Assembly (NCBI GenBank): GCA_029974635.1
Contig: JARKQY010000011.1
Coordinates: 62,001-126,000 of the forward strand
Length of the DNA: 64,000 nt
Origin: Bacillota bacterium
GTDB lineage: Bacteria > Bacillota > UBA4882 > UBA8346
Direction: 5' to 3'
Each line of letters opens with the position of its first letter. Position 1 is the first letter of the stretch. Under the pieces are notes generated by a model, which did no database searches, was not told where the DNA came from, and saw nothing but the letters and a program-made list of their open reading frames with translations. Positions 1-9,074 of the stretch are shown here, one piece after another. The position numbers were made by a program, and so were the translations under genes.

Positions 1-126
1 GCCATCGATCTCCATGGGTTTATTAAGGCGTTTCAAACCATCGGAATATGGGTGATCGCTGTTTTTCCCCTCATCACCTGGGCAGTGGCATGGCTGTTTC
101 AACGGGGGGAACAAAATGGGCCGTAA
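1..126 (+). CDS. gerAB: C-terminal end of a GerAB-type spore germination permease (partial)
   Basis: An open frame runs from the first base to a TAA at 124-126 and encodes about 41 residues, rich in hydrophobic residues (a membrane segment) and ending in a short charged tail. It overlaps the start of gerAC by 11 bases. In spore-formers the permease-like GerAB subunit precedes the GerAC lipoprotein in the tricistronic ger operons, and the two together form part of the nutrient germinant receptor in the spore inner membrane. The assignment rests on this position and on the terminal membrane segment, because the rest of the gene lies outside the window. Confidence 0.6.
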   Translation, partial: AIDLHGFIKAFQTIGIWVIAVFPLITWAVAWLFQRGEQNGP

Positions 127-1234
127 AGTGATGAGTCTGGTGGTATTCATCTCCTTGGTATTCCTCTCCGGCTGCTGGGATGTTGAGGAGATCAACCGGC
201 GCGCCAAAATGGACGCCTTATTTATCGATCTGGGCGAAAATCCGGGAGAGCTTCGGATCGGCGGGTCATTTCCCATGCCCGGTTCTCTCCTCCCGCCCAT
301 CACCGGGACCGAGCAACAGTTTGCCAAACGCCATTATGTGCTGGGTGTTTCCGGCCGGGGGATGGTTGACGCCTGGGCCAAACTTCAGGCCAATGTGGCT
401 CGTAATGTTTTCTACGGACAGTTGCGGACACTGATCCTCACCGAAAGGCTGGCCCGGCGGAACATCAATGATTTATTGGATTTCATCGGCCGGATTCCAT
501 CGGTGCCGCCGGACATCACGGTATTAATGACCAAATCCGACCCGGAGGCTCTCCTGGATATGAAAAACCGGGCGAATTTCTCCCCCGGGGATTATATTGA
601 ATTGTTTTACCAGTCGGTGTATAAACACACCCAGAACTTGCCCCTCACCTTATGGCAAGTCAATGCCCGCCTGGATAATAGAACCTCCGATCCCCATCTG
701 CCCATCATCACGCCTTCCCAAGGCATGTACCAGATTGCGGGGACTACCCTGTTTTCGGGAAACCGGATGGCAGGTGAATTGGATATGCATGAAACCCAGA
801 CCCTGGCGTTATTGACGGGTTCCTCCAGCGGCTATCTGGCGGTGCCGCGCGGTAAAGACGGAGTTGTGGGATTGGGGGAAGTCGGTGCCAAAACTACTAT
901 CCGGCCGGTCAAAGACAGGGCCGGGAAAATTACCTTTTTTGTAACTACCCGGATCACCGGAGTAGTTTGGGAGACTATCCCCCGCAAGATGGAATTGAGG
1001 CCGCCGGACCGCCGCCGGATTGAAGCGCTGGTAGAGGAGTTTACCAAACGCCGGATTATCAAACTGCTGGCGAAACTCCGGCAACTCAACTCGGATCCGG
1101 TAGGCTTCGGGGAGAAATTCCGTATTAAATACCCGGCCATCTGGGAGCAGAACCAATGGTATGATATCTTCCCTACGGTTGACTTTAAGGTGCGGACTCA
1201 ATTTACAATTCACCGGACCGGAATATTCCGTTAA
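116..1234 (+). CDS. gerAC: Ger(x)C family spore germination lipoprotein
   Basis: The product has 372 residues. It begins with a lipoprotein signal: a hydrophobic stretch at residues 7-17 and the lipobox LSGC with Cys20, followed by the W-D-x-x-E-I-N pattern typical of Ger(x)C proteins. The length matches the family (about 360-400). GerAC is the lipid-anchored subunit of germinant receptors and sits on the outer face of the spore inner membrane, where it takes part in nutrient-triggered germination. The 11-base overlap with the upstream permease frame indicates translational coupling in one operon. The germinant cannot be read from the sequence. Nothing looks damaged. Confidence 0.92.
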   Translation: MGRKVMSLVVFISLVFLSGCWDVEEINRRAKMDALFIDLGENPGELRIGGSFPMPGSLLPPITGTEQQFAKRHYVLGVSGRGMVDAWAKLQANVARNVFYGQLRTLILTERLARRNINDLLDFIGRIPSVPPDITVLMTKSDPEALLDMKNRANFSPGDYIELFYQSVYKHTQNLPLTLWQVNARLDNRTSDPHLPIITPSQGMYQIAGTTLFSGNRMAGELDMHETQTLALLTGSSSGYLAVPRGKDGVVGLGEVGAKTTIRPVKDRAGKITFFVTTRITGVVWETIPRKMELRPPDRRRIEALVEEFTKRRIIKLLAKLRQLNSDPVGFGEKFRIKYPAIWEQNQWYDIFPTVDFKVRTQFTIHRTGIFR

Positions 1235-1436
1235 ATACTTCCTGCCCCTCCCGCCGCCGGGCCGCTGTCGGAGTCCCGCTTCCAGAGAATAAGCGCCGGC
1301 CACAAGATGAATACCTTTACCGGCAGCGGCAGTTTTTCCGGGAGACGGACTTGCGCCCGGCGCGTCCAGAACTCTCCCGGCGCTATCTACCCAATTTCGT
1401 TCCGTCCCTCCCAGAGGAGGAAAACTAAAGGATTGG

Positions 1437-1801
1437 CTAAGCTTTTTCTACATAATTAATCAGATAATTCACAAATTCTTTGATGTCGCTACGATGATCA
1501 CGGATAATTCCAAATAATTCCTCGGTATCAACTTCATTATACATATGTACCAAGCGATTACGATAACCGGCCATCCCTTTAATCCGCTCCATGAAGTCTG
1601 AGGGAATAACCCCATTCCTGCTTAATAAGACCAAAATATCCCGATAATCCTCCGGTTTGCCAAAACCCGATTTGACCAAGATGTGCCGTCCGATATCAAA
1701 CAATGCTTCCAGCCCGATGCGGAGATAATGCTCGGCAATGGATGGAGAGACTTGTCAATTATGGCGGCCCGATTATAAATCAGTTTGGCCCGAATCGGCA
1801 T
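1437..1801 (-). pseudogene. HepT-like (DUF86) RNase toxin relic, frameshifted and shortened
   Basis: The intact frame gives about 100 residues and carries the HEPN/HepT signature R-x4-H-x-Y (RNRLVHMY, near 1535-1560), preceded by the helix AEHYLRIGLEALFDIG. The natural ATG lies at 1799-1801 and opens a frame beginning MPIRAKL, but that frame is out of phase with the rest. The join near 1740-1755 needs a frameshift and lacks roughly 20 residues of the usual 135-145. HepT is the toxin of HepT/MntA modules. The matching antitoxin relic overlaps its start, which is the normal arrangement of the pair. It is probably non-functional. Confidence 0.7.
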
Positions 1802-2020
1802 TTAAAATCTCCCGAAGTAAAATTGGTTGCGAACTCCTTGTTTGTCGTCCGGTCAAAAACAGAAAAATCAAGGTAATCTCGGATTAGTTCATCTTCAAAA
1901 TCGGTTCGTTGCTCCTGCTTCCCATCATAGATTACTTTGCCTTCTTTAATAATCTAAAACGCAAACGAGAGCGGCGCGCGGCGTAGGTTAACCAAATCAA
2001 CCTCGCGAGGGCTGCTCGAA
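1780..2020 (-). pseudogene. MntA-like nucleotidyltransferase antitoxin relic
   Basis: On the minus strand one frame reads REVDLVNLRRAP, then an in-frame TAG (1954-1956), then IIKEGKVIYDGK and RTDFEDELIRDYLDF, ending at TGA 1780-1782. These match the C-terminal half of minimal nucleotidyltransferases (MntA), which neutralise HepT by AMPylation. The N-terminal half with the GSxARG-type active site is missing; the frame is lost near 2010-2020, where an IS21 fragment begins. The stop overlaps the HepT start by 22 bases, as in intact operons. The internal stop plus the truncation mark it as dead. Confidence 0.65.
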
Positions 2021-2319
2021 ACCGATATTCGATTTACTACATCAACTGCCATCAGCTTATTGAACAGCTTAAAAAAGCCCATTTTGAAAACAAGCTGCCT
2101 GACAGACTGAAGGTTTTGGGGAAGTACAGGATGCTTATCATCGACGAAATCGGATATCTACCCATGGATATCCAAGGAGCCAACCTGTTCTTTCAGCTCA
2201 TAGCCAGACGCTACGAGAAGGCTTCAGCAGTCAAGCGATACTTAGACCTGCAACCCGAACAGTCCGAAACAAATCAACATTTTCTATCTCTTGCAACATT
2301 GGTTTATCAAGCCACTTGA
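2020..2319 (+). pseudogene. istB: IstB (IS21 family ATP-binding protein) internal fragment
   Basis: From about 2020 the plus strand encodes a run typical of the AAA+ helper of IS21 transposons: YYINCHQLIEQLKK, then the Walker B region LIIDEIGYLPMD near 2128-2165, and FFQLIARRYEK ending near 2220. The Walker A part and the C-terminus are absent. After 2220 the frame continues for 33 unrelated residues to a stop at 2319. No istA and no terminal repeats are visible. It is a decayed insertion remnant whose left junction falls within the MntA relic. Confidence 0.75.
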
Positions 2320-2326
2320 ACTAATT

Positions 2327-4053
2327 TTACTTATTGTTACCATTATATTTTATTAATTTCTTAGAAGGCAGCTGAGAAATTGTTAATCTAGGAGAGTTCG
2401 TTACATTTATCGATTTATTAATAAATTCCGTACCGGAAAGCGTATTGGCATAAAAGAAGGCCTCACTGTCGTACCCATTGGTACGACAAGCAACTAAAAC
2501 AGAACCATCACTATTTAATATAAAACGATGGGTTGCCCCACCTCCTTCGGGAAATGGCAGTTTCCGAATTACTGAATAATTTTGAGCATTAAGTTCATAA
2601 ATTAAATCCTCGGTGTATGATGCAAACCCCAGATAAACTTTGGTTCCATCCGGACTAAAAATCGCGTAGCCCAGATTTAGATAATTTGTAAATGTCCATT
2701 TACCAGCTATTGAAAAATCTAAAGTGTTATAAACGATTAAATCTCTTGAACCATCAACCATGTCTTTCGAAATTAAAATTTTAGAGCAATCCTTACTTAA
2801 TGCAATATTTTTTGGGCTAAAACCACCGGTATTAATTTGTCTAAGAAGAGTAACGGTATTTTCAGTATTATTTATAGCATAACAGCTTAATAAATAATTA
2901 GTTGAATTAGTTCCAACATATAGCTTGTTTTGTGATTCATCAATTCCAATGTATCCTGATGGAGTTAAAGAAATATTTGAAATTGCCATAGTGTCCATAT
3001 TAATAATTCTTGATTGGTCTGATGCTAATACTATTAATTTTCTTAACCCAGGGGCTGCTTCAACCCCATCTATAGTTGAGACACCCGGGAGGTTAATTGT
3101 ATTATTCGTATTTGCTATAACATCCCAAATTAAGATTTGGCATCCATTAATGCCATAAGAATAACCCGAGCTAATATACAATTTATGATCGATTACCGAG
3201 TAAGCCATTTGTCGCGGTATAAAAGGGAGGGTAAATGTCTGATCTACTGTTCCGGTTTGCGGATTAATATAATATAACTTACGGTTTTCCGTAATCGCGT
3301 AAACCCGGTCGGGAATATCTCCTTTTACTAAATCAAGACAAATCCCATCCAGTGAAATATTTTTGGGGCCATTATTTACGGACATCGTTGCTTTAATTGG
3401 ATACTCGCATTCAAAAACAAAATACAGATCATTATTCAAATAAACAGGAATATATTTTAGCACTGAATCGTAGTTATTTATAAATTGCAAGTTGGGAAGC
3501 GAATCTCCCGTACCCAAAGAAATTGAAACGGTGTTAGTTATCTCTGAATTACTCGCTGCCGATACACTTAGACACTTTCCGGCAACATCGGGTAATTTAT
3601 ATAAGTAATATGGAGCTTTAGTAAAGTCATTTCTTCCGACATATTCAGTGAAGCATTTCGCTCTAAATCTTCGGAAAGTCCGTATACTATAGTTCCGTTA
3701 TTGAAGTACTTATTATAATCAAGCCAATAGGATGTACTGCAAGTACCTGATTTTTCAAATCCCCAAAAGAAGTAAGCGGTATTGTTTTTTACCAAGTAAA
3801 CAGTAAGAAAATTTGCGCCAGAGGCGACGGTTATCGTTTGCTGAAAACTACCACTAATATTATCAAATTCCTTAGTTTCCATGACACTGGAATCCTTTTG
3901 AACATATATTACTATATCATAAGAAGAGTAGTTGTATGGGAAACAGTTCAATTGGAGAGTTACATTGTTTCCACTCGAACCGCCTCCACAACCTGATAAT
4001 GTAATAACAATTATTCCAATTACTAAAGTCACCCATAAAATGATTCGTTTCAT
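2327..4053 (-). pseudogene. Secreted lipoprotein with YncE-like beta-propeller, split by one frameshift
   Basis: Two frames belong to one gene. The upstream part (4053 to about 3650) starts with a lipoprotein signal ending in LSGCGGG. The downstream part (about 3650 to 2327) carries repeated propeller-like strands such as AYSVIDHKLYISSG, GIDESQNKLYVGTN and IFSPDGTKVYLGF, as in YncE/WD40-like surface proteins. Restoring one base near 3650 (ERNA to FTEYVGRNDFTKAP) joins them into a protein of about 575 residues. The molecular role is unknown. Either the gene is recently inactivated or the sequence has a one-base error. The region is AT-rich compared with the flanking genes, which suggests acquired DNA. 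Confidence 0.65.
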
Positions 4054-4244
4054 TTTCTACTCTCCTATCGGCATCCCCATTTTTCTCAGACTTTTATTCA
4101 AAAAGTTTTAATAATCTATTGACCTATTTATTATTAAAACCTTTAGGTATAAAAAGTAAATTCTGTACTTTTTGATTATTCCTCCAATTATTTGGAATAG
4201 TTACCGGTAAAACGATTTATACCGAGAATCCTCTTTTATTTGTA

Positions 4245-4292
4245 CTATACCCGGGCGACACATTCGACGCATTGTGTATGTGGAGAAATACC
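4245..4292 (-). pseudogene. Possible relic of the 3' end of an RlmD/TrmA-family gene
   Basis: The minus strand reads ISPHTQCVECVARV followed by TAG (4245-4247). This resembles the C-terminal signature of RlmD/TrmA methyltransferases; the intact gene just downstream ends MFPHTYHVECVVRI. The two stretches share the DNA run GTCGAATGTGTCG. The rest of the 4054-4539 gap is AT-rich and I see no other gene in it. It may be the tail of a decayed paralogue or a duplicated fragment. The match is short, so confidence is low. Confidence 0.35.
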
Positions 4293-4539
4293 AAGCAGAC
4301 CGGTAACAATGAAATAACGAGTTCTCTCATTGACATTACATAAAGATTAAGGGATATGACTCTATTTTACCGATATTTACTCTGGTGGCTAAATAGATCC
4401 ATAATAAATTTCGTAATTTTTATTTTAGTATTGATAAATACGACTTGTTGCTTGCATAACTTTGCGGGGAATTGTAAAGAAAATTCATCTAGCAAGCTTA
4501 ACAATAAATTGAGACCCTTGGAAACAAGAAGTTCCAATC

Positions 4540-5904
4540 TTACTTTCGTTCGATCCGTACGACACATTCGACATGATAAGTATGGGGAAACATATCCACC
4601 GGCTGGATTTCAAGCGTCTTATACCCCAGCCCGTCCAGTATCTTCAAATCCCGTGCCAGGGTGCCGGGGTTGCAGCTTACATACACCATCCGTTTCACCC
4701 TGCTGGCCGCCAGCGCTTTTAATACCGTCTCCTCGCATCCGGAGCGGGGCGGGTCCAATACCGCCACATCAAAAACCATGTTCCGCTTCATCAACCCCGG
4801 CAGCACCCTCTCCACGGTTCCGGCGATAAACTCCACATTTTCGATCCCGTTTAGCTTGGCGTTCTCTTTCGCGTTTAAAATGGCTTCAGTTACTACTTCA
4901 ACCCCGTAAACCTGCTTCGCCTTCTTGGCCAGAAAGAGCGTCAAGCTTCCCACTCCACAATAAGCGTCCAGCACGATCTCCTTCCAGCTCAAGTCCGCAT
5001 ACTCCACCGCCTTACTGTACAGCGCCTGGACCTGGACCGGGTTCACCTGAAAGAAGGAGCTGGCGGAAACTTTGAAGTTCAAAGCTCCGATCTTTTCAAT
5101 GATATGATCCCTGCCCCAGAGCACGGTGTTGGAATTCCCTAAAATAACGTTATCTCTGGACCGGTTGATATTTTGAACCACGCTCTTGATCTCGCCGAAT
5201 GCGCCGCACAAGTCCCGGGCAATCTTTGCTCCTCCGGGAAAAACATCCCCGGTGGTGATCAAGACCACCATGACTTCTCCGGTGGCAAATGCGTTTTTAA
5301 TCAATACATGCCGCAGCAGTCCTTTGCCGGTCCGTTCGTTATAAATGGATACCCGGTACTTTTCAAGCAATTCCCGGATCTTTTTCCCGATTTTGTTGGT
5401 GATCGCCGGCTGCAATAAACAATCAACCGCCGGAACAATCTGATGGGTTCCTCTCCGGTAAAATCCCATCACTATTGAATTTCCCGAGACTCCCACCGGA
5501 TACTGCCCCTTATTCCGGTAACGCCAGGGTTCTTTCATCCCGGCGACGGAATGCACCGTTACGCCGGAAAGACCGCCAATCCGTTCCACCGCATCAATTA
5601 TCCGCCGCTGTTTGGCAATCAATTGCGCCCTGTAATCCAGATGCTGTAACTGACATCCGCCGCAATCCTTAAAAAGAGCGCAGCCGGGGACAACCCGTTC
5701 CGCTCCCGGTTTAATAACCGACAGCACCTCACCCCGGGCGAAATTCCGCTTTACTTCATAAATTTTCGCCAATACTCTCTCATCTTGAAGCGCTTCCGGG
5801 ACAAAAACGGTGAAATCCCGGTACCGGGCCACCCCTTCGCCTTCATGCCCGTAACCGCTGATTTCAAGCTCAATTTCCTGCCCCAATTTAACTGGAATCT
5901 CCAT
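4540..5904 (-). CDS. rlmD: 23S rRNA (uracil-5-)-methyltransferase, RlmD/RumA family
   Basis: This 454-residue class I SAM methyltransferase forms 5-methyluridine in 23S rRNA, with cysteine-dependent catalysis. An N-terminal TRAM domain (residues about 5-60) is followed by the iron-sulfur cluster cysteines C75, C81, C84 and a fourth near residue 162. The SAM motif LDAYCGVGSL, the motif LDPPRSGC and the catalytic YVSCNPGTLARDL follow, and the protein ends with FPHTYHVECV. Length is normal. The gene stands alone, 331 bases downstream of the SCIFF maturase gene. Many Firmicutes carry more than one member of this family with different target uridines (1939 or 747), so the exact position modified is not certain. 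Confidence 0.92.
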   Translation of the reverse strand: MEIPVKLGQEIELEISGYGHEGEGVARYRDFTVFVPEALQDERVLAKIYEVKRNFARGEVLSVIKPGAERVVPGCALFKDCGGCQLQHLDYRAQLIAKQRRIIDAVERIGGLSGVTVHSVAGMKEPWRYRNKGQYPVGVSGNSIVMGFYRRGTHQIVPAVDCLLQPAITNKIGKKIRELLEKYRVSIYNERTGKGLLRHVLIKNAFATGEVMVVLITTGDVFPGGAKIARDLCGAFGEIKSVVQNINRSRDNVILGNSNTVLWGRDHIIEKIGALNFKVSASSFFQVNPVQVQALYSKAVEYADLSWKEIVLDAYCGVGSLTLFLAKKAKQVYGVEVVTEAILNAKENAKLNGIENVEFIAGTVERVLPGLMKRNMVFDVAVLDPPRSGCEETVLKALAASRVKRMVYVSCNPGTLARDLKILDGLGYKTLEIQPVDMFPHTYHVECVVRIERK

Positions 5905-6150
5905 AATTAAATCCTTTCACTGCGATTAATGAACTCATTCTCACTCCCTCTTTTGCGAAAGGTCTTCTGCCGAAGAGAGAGTACCCACAAGCTTTCGGTG
6001 CCAAAAGTCTCTTAAAATGCGTCCGATTTTCTTCCTTTCATGTACCCATGCAAGCCGAGGTGGAAGACTAATAAAACTCATTCTTTCCAACATATCATTT
6101 CTATTTTTCCATGTCGAACATGGGGTTATATCCGCTTTCGCATAATAAAT

Positions 6151-6180
6151 CAGCGTTAAAAATCCTCATTTTTAACGCTG
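6151..6180. terminator. Perfect 13-bp inverted repeat, probable terminator or transcript end
   Basis: CAGCGTTAAAAAT and ATTTTTAACGCTG are separated by four bases. It lies 56 bases past the stop of the SCIFF maturase gene in the 5905-6235 gap. There is no strong T tract on either side, so termination efficiency is uncertain. Nothing else was seen in the gap. Confidence 0.45.
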
Positions 6181-6235
6181 AACAATCTTTGCTAATAATC
6201 CAAAATATATTTACCGCTTAATAATCATTTTATTC

Positions 6236-7531
6236 TTATTTCTCATACATTTCAATACCCTTTAATGCCAATGCAAGCTCCAACCGTTTCCGTTGGAGTT
6301 CACAGCCTATTTGGTCCGGTTTATAAATGGAACCATTGATGAAATGCGCATTGGCATGGCAGCCGCCGCTGCAATAAAACCTGCTCCAGCAGTCTGAACA
6401 GCCTTCTTTCTTATACAATGTCGCCGCGCCAAATTCAGTACGCAGATCAAGCCGGGTAATCCCACTGAACACATCGCCCATCAGAAACTCACTCCGGCCG
6501 ACGAACTGATGGCAGGGATATAAATCTCCCGCCGGGGTTACCGCAAAATAATCAAACCCGGCCCCGCACCCGGTCAACCGTTTAAGCAGGCAGGGCCCGT
6601 GTTCCAAATTAATTTCAAAGTGGAAAAAGGTAAAACCCGCTCCTTGCCTTCGCTTTTCCAAGTACAACTCCGCCAAACGCTCGTATTCCTTTTTAAGCTC
6701 CTCCAGATAAACCCCGGACAGGCGGTATTCTCCCTCAAGTTCCACCACCGGCTCCAGGGATAACTCCCGGAATCCCAAATTATAAAGATGTGCCGCATCC
6801 TCACTGAAATCCCGGTTAAACGCCGTGAATGTCCCCCGCAAGTAATAGTTTTTCTCTTCACGTTCCCGAATGAGCGCTAAAAAATTGGGGACAACCTTTT
6901 CATAACAGCCCTTGCCGCGCATCCGGTCATTGATCCCGGGACGGCCGTCCAGAGACAACACCAGGGCAATTTCTTCCCGGTTCAGGAAGGAGCGGACCGG
7001 TTCATCCAAGGCCAAACCGTTGGTTGTAAGGGTAAAATGGATTTGCTTATGACAGCTGCCGGCTGCTTCCCGGCCGTAAGCTACCAATTGCTTGACCACA
7101 TTGAAGTTTAAAAGAGGTTCCCCGCCGAAAAAATCCACTTCAAGCTGTTGCCGTCCGCCAGAATTCCGGAGCAACAAATCGATAGCCTTTTTCCCCACTT
7201 CAAAACTCATATTCTCCCGTTTTCCGCCAAAAGGACCGGTACCGGCAAAACAATACCGGCAACGGAGATTGCAGTCATGGGAGACATGCAAACATAAGGC
7301 TTTTAACAACGGCTCTCTAACGATTTCCGGCTCTATCTCCCGGGTGTCGGAAAGCAGGCCCCGGCCTTTCAACTCCGCCAAATCCGCTTCAATCTGAACT
7401 AAATCGGCTGCCTTTACCGGTCTCCCCTGTAAGTAATCGTACACCGGTTCCGTTACACTGAACAAGGAATTTGAAAGAACATCAAATAAAAAAAAGCGCT
7501 CCAACGCCTTAAAACAATGCCAATTCGCCAT
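6236..7531 (-). CDS. SCIFF peptide radical SAM maturase (thioether-forming, CteB-like)
   Basis: This 431-residue radical SAM enzyme has the CxxxCxxC cluster motif CNLRCRYC (C87, C91, C94), a GGEPLLNF motif, and a C-terminal SPASM-type region with clustered cysteines (CGAGFDYF, PCHQF, CSDCWSRFYCSGGCHANAHF, then a final Cys). That is the architecture of enzymes that install sulfur-to-alpha-carbon thioether links in SCIFF peptides. The precursor gene lies 235 bases upstream on the same strand, which supports the assignment strongly. No dedicated peptidase or exporter is next to it, as is usual for SCIFF loci. The mature product's role is unknown in the field. Confidence 0.93.
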   Translation of the reverse strand: MANWHCFKALERFFLFDVLSNSLFSVTEPVYDYLQGRPVKAADLVQIEADLAELKGRGLLSDTREIEPEIVREPLLKALCLHVSHDCNLRCRYCFAGTGPFGGKRENMSFEVGKKAIDLLLRNSGGRQQLEVDFFGGEPLLNFNVVKQLVAYGREAAGSCHKQIHFTLTTNGLALDEPVRSFLNREEIALVLSLDGRPGINDRMRGKGCYEKVVPNFLALIREREEKNYYLRGTFTAFNRDFSEDAAHLYNLGFRELSLEPVVELEGEYRLSGVYLEELKKEYERLAELYLEKRRQGAGFTFFHFEINLEHGPCLLKRLTGCGAGFDYFAVTPAGDLYPCHQFVGRSEFLMGDVFSGITRLDLRTEFGAATLYKKEGCSDCWSRFYCSGGCHANAHFINGSIYKPDQIGCELQRKRLELALALKGIEMYEK

Positions 7532-7692
7532 GGATCTCCCCCGAATAAAAAATAAAGCTAGATCATAGCTATCTCTATTGTTGGATGACTGTAATTTAAA
7601 ATTACCCCCTCACAAACCGGGATACTTTATTTCATGATAGCCAGAGAAGCCATAGATAGCTATATAATTGCGCAGACTATTTAAGACTATTT

Positions 7693-7734
7693 AAGACAAT
7701 TTTAGATCGTAGCTACGCTACAGTAATGATATGG
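7693..7734 (+). repeat. Intergenic repeat family A, copy 1
   Basis: The core GTAGCTACGCTAC (7709-7721) forms a GTAGC/GCTAC hairpin and is flanked by an AATTTTA arm and a GATATGG end. It lies between the SCIFF precursor and maturase genes. Other copies are at 15122, 36904, 45875 and 49043. Confidence 0.6.
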
Positions 7735-7766
7735 ATTAATAAAAAGGAATATTTAGTTCGTTTTCT

Positions 7767-7907
7767 TTATTGCTTCTGGCAAACTTGATTGCCGACGGTA
7801 CAGGAAGTCTTGCAGGCGGATTGACAAGAGTTTTTGCATTCACCGCAACCCCCGGTTCTAACGGTGCTTGCCAGATTCCCTTGCACTAATGGTTGAATCA
7901 ATTTCAT
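7767..7907 (-). CDS. SCIFF ranthipeptide precursor (six cysteines in forty-five residues)
   Basis: This 46-residue peptide carries the family hallmark GGCGECKNSCQSACKTSCTVGNQVC, split here as GGCGEC, NSCQSAC, KTSC and TVGNQVC, with cysteines at 21, 24, 28, 32, 36 and 43. A longer open frame extends upstream to 7982, but the ATG at 7905-7907 has a clear ribosome site (GGGAGG, 7914-7922) and gives the usual SCIFF length. SCIFF is the near-universal clostridial RiPP, cross-linked by the adjacent radical SAM maturase. A consensus promoter sits directly upstream, so the peptide gene probably starts its own transcript. Confidence 0.95.
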   Translation of the reverse strand: MKLIQPLVQGNLASTVRTGGCGECKNSCQSACKTSCTVGNQVCQKQ

Positions 7908-7953
7908 TGTATTAGCCTCCCTATGGAATAACAATATTGCCCCTCGCCTCAAT

Positions 7954-7982
7954 AGTATATACTTTCGCTGATTCACTGTCAA
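7954..7982 (-). promoter_or_regulatory. Sigma-A promoter for the SCIFF precursor
   Basis: On the minus strand, -35 TTGACA (7977-7982) and -10 TATACT (7954-7959) are separated by exactly 17 bases, about 50 bases upstream of the SCIFF ATG. It falls inside the 5' extension of the longer frame, which supports the shorter start. Confidence 0.8.
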
Positions 7983-8002
7983 GTTCGGAGCCGGGCCGGG
8001 GA

Positions 8003-9019
8003 TTACTTATAACAGCCGCAAGATTCCCGGACAATCAATTCCGGTTTCAAAACCAAATTGGTATTAATGATGTTATTATTTTTGTTGTGTAATTTAAAGA
8101 TCAATCTTTCTCCCAATAAAGTGCCGATGGTCAGCGTTGGCTGGCTCACCGTGGTAAGCGTCGGGCTGGTGTATTGACAGATCCGGATATTATCAAAACC
8201 AATCAGCCCCAATTCTTCGGGGACTTTTATGCTGTTCTTCTTGGCAACCTTTAATACCCCCAGCGCCATTTCATCATTAGCGCAAAATACCGCGTCCGGA
8301 GGATTTTTAAGCTTCAATAACCGGGCAAAGGCGCTGGTTCCACCTTCTTCGGTATAACCTCCGTTGTCGATATATCCGTCGGCAATCTCCAAATGGTTGT
8401 CATCCATGGCCTGCCGGTATCCGGCCATCCGGGCTTGATGATCATAATCATTATGGGCTTCCATTCCGCCGATATAGGCAATCCGTTTATACCCATGCAG
8501 GATTAAGTGCTTGACCGCCTGATAAGCGCCATTAAAATTATCGACAGTGATGGAACCGATACCGAGAGACTCGGTATCTTTCCCGAATACAATAATTGAC
8601 AAGCCATCAGCGTTAATTTTGGCCAATTCATTGTCGTCTAAACCGGGAACTACAAATATCATGCCGTCCACCCGGCCATCATACAGATACCGGGTGTAAC
8701 TGCGTTGTTTTTTGACATCATTCTGGGAATCACATACGATAAGGCCGCAGTTGGCCTCGTTTGCCTTGTTTTCCACGCCCTTGATCATCTCGGCGTAAAA
8801 AGCGGCCGATATATCCGGAACAATGATTCCGATAGTGGAAATAGTATTTTCCCTTAGCCGTTTGGCGGTATAGTTCGGAATGTAATCCACCGTTTCCAGT
8901 ACTTTTAATACTTTTTCCCGGGTTTCATCCTTCACCAGATCCTTGTTGTTTAATACCCGGGAGACTGTTGATATGGATACGCCCGCTTTTTTGGCAATAT
9001 CCTTTATAGTAAGTATCAT
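8003..9019 (-). CDS. LacI family transcriptional regulator (first of two paralogues)
   Basis: This 338-residue protein has an N-terminal LacI helix-turn-helix (IKDIAKKAGVSISTVSRVLNN, residues about 4-24), a hinge, and a periplasmic-binding-protein-like sugar domain ending in the C-terminal RESCGC. It is about two-thirds identical by eye to the regulator at 21199-22212. The two bracket the glycan-use block, which points to sugar-responsive control of that block. A half-palindromic GGTAACGTTTTAATAA lies about 60 bases upstream of the start and could be its own operator. The inducer is unknown. Confidence 0.92.
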   Translation of the reverse strand: MILTIKDIAKKAGVSISTVSRVLNNKDLVKDETREKVLKVLETVDYIPNYTAKRLRENTISTIGIIVPDISAAFYAEMIKGVENKANEANCGLIVCDSQNDVKKQRSYTRYLYDGRVDGMIFVVPGLDDNELAKINADGLSIIVFGKDTESLGIGSITVDNFNGAYQAVKHLILHGYKRIAYIGGMEAHNDYDHQARMAGYRQAMDDNHLEIADGYIDNGGYTEEGGTSAFARLLKLKNPPDAVFCANDEMALGVLKVAKKNSIKVPEELGLIGFDNIRICQYTSPTLTTVSQPTLTIGTLLGERLIFKLHNKNNNIINTNLVLKPELIVRESCGCYK

Positions 9020-9074
9020 CGCCGGTCTCCTGTATAAATAGATAAAAACAATCCCCTTTTATATAATACATTAT

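Noticed and set aside
4356-4829. Plus-strand open frame of 157 residues over the 3' end of rlmD
   Set aside because: Most of it is antisense to the conserved rlmD coding sequence, its composition is Pro/Ser-rich and it has no ribosome site or recognisable domain.
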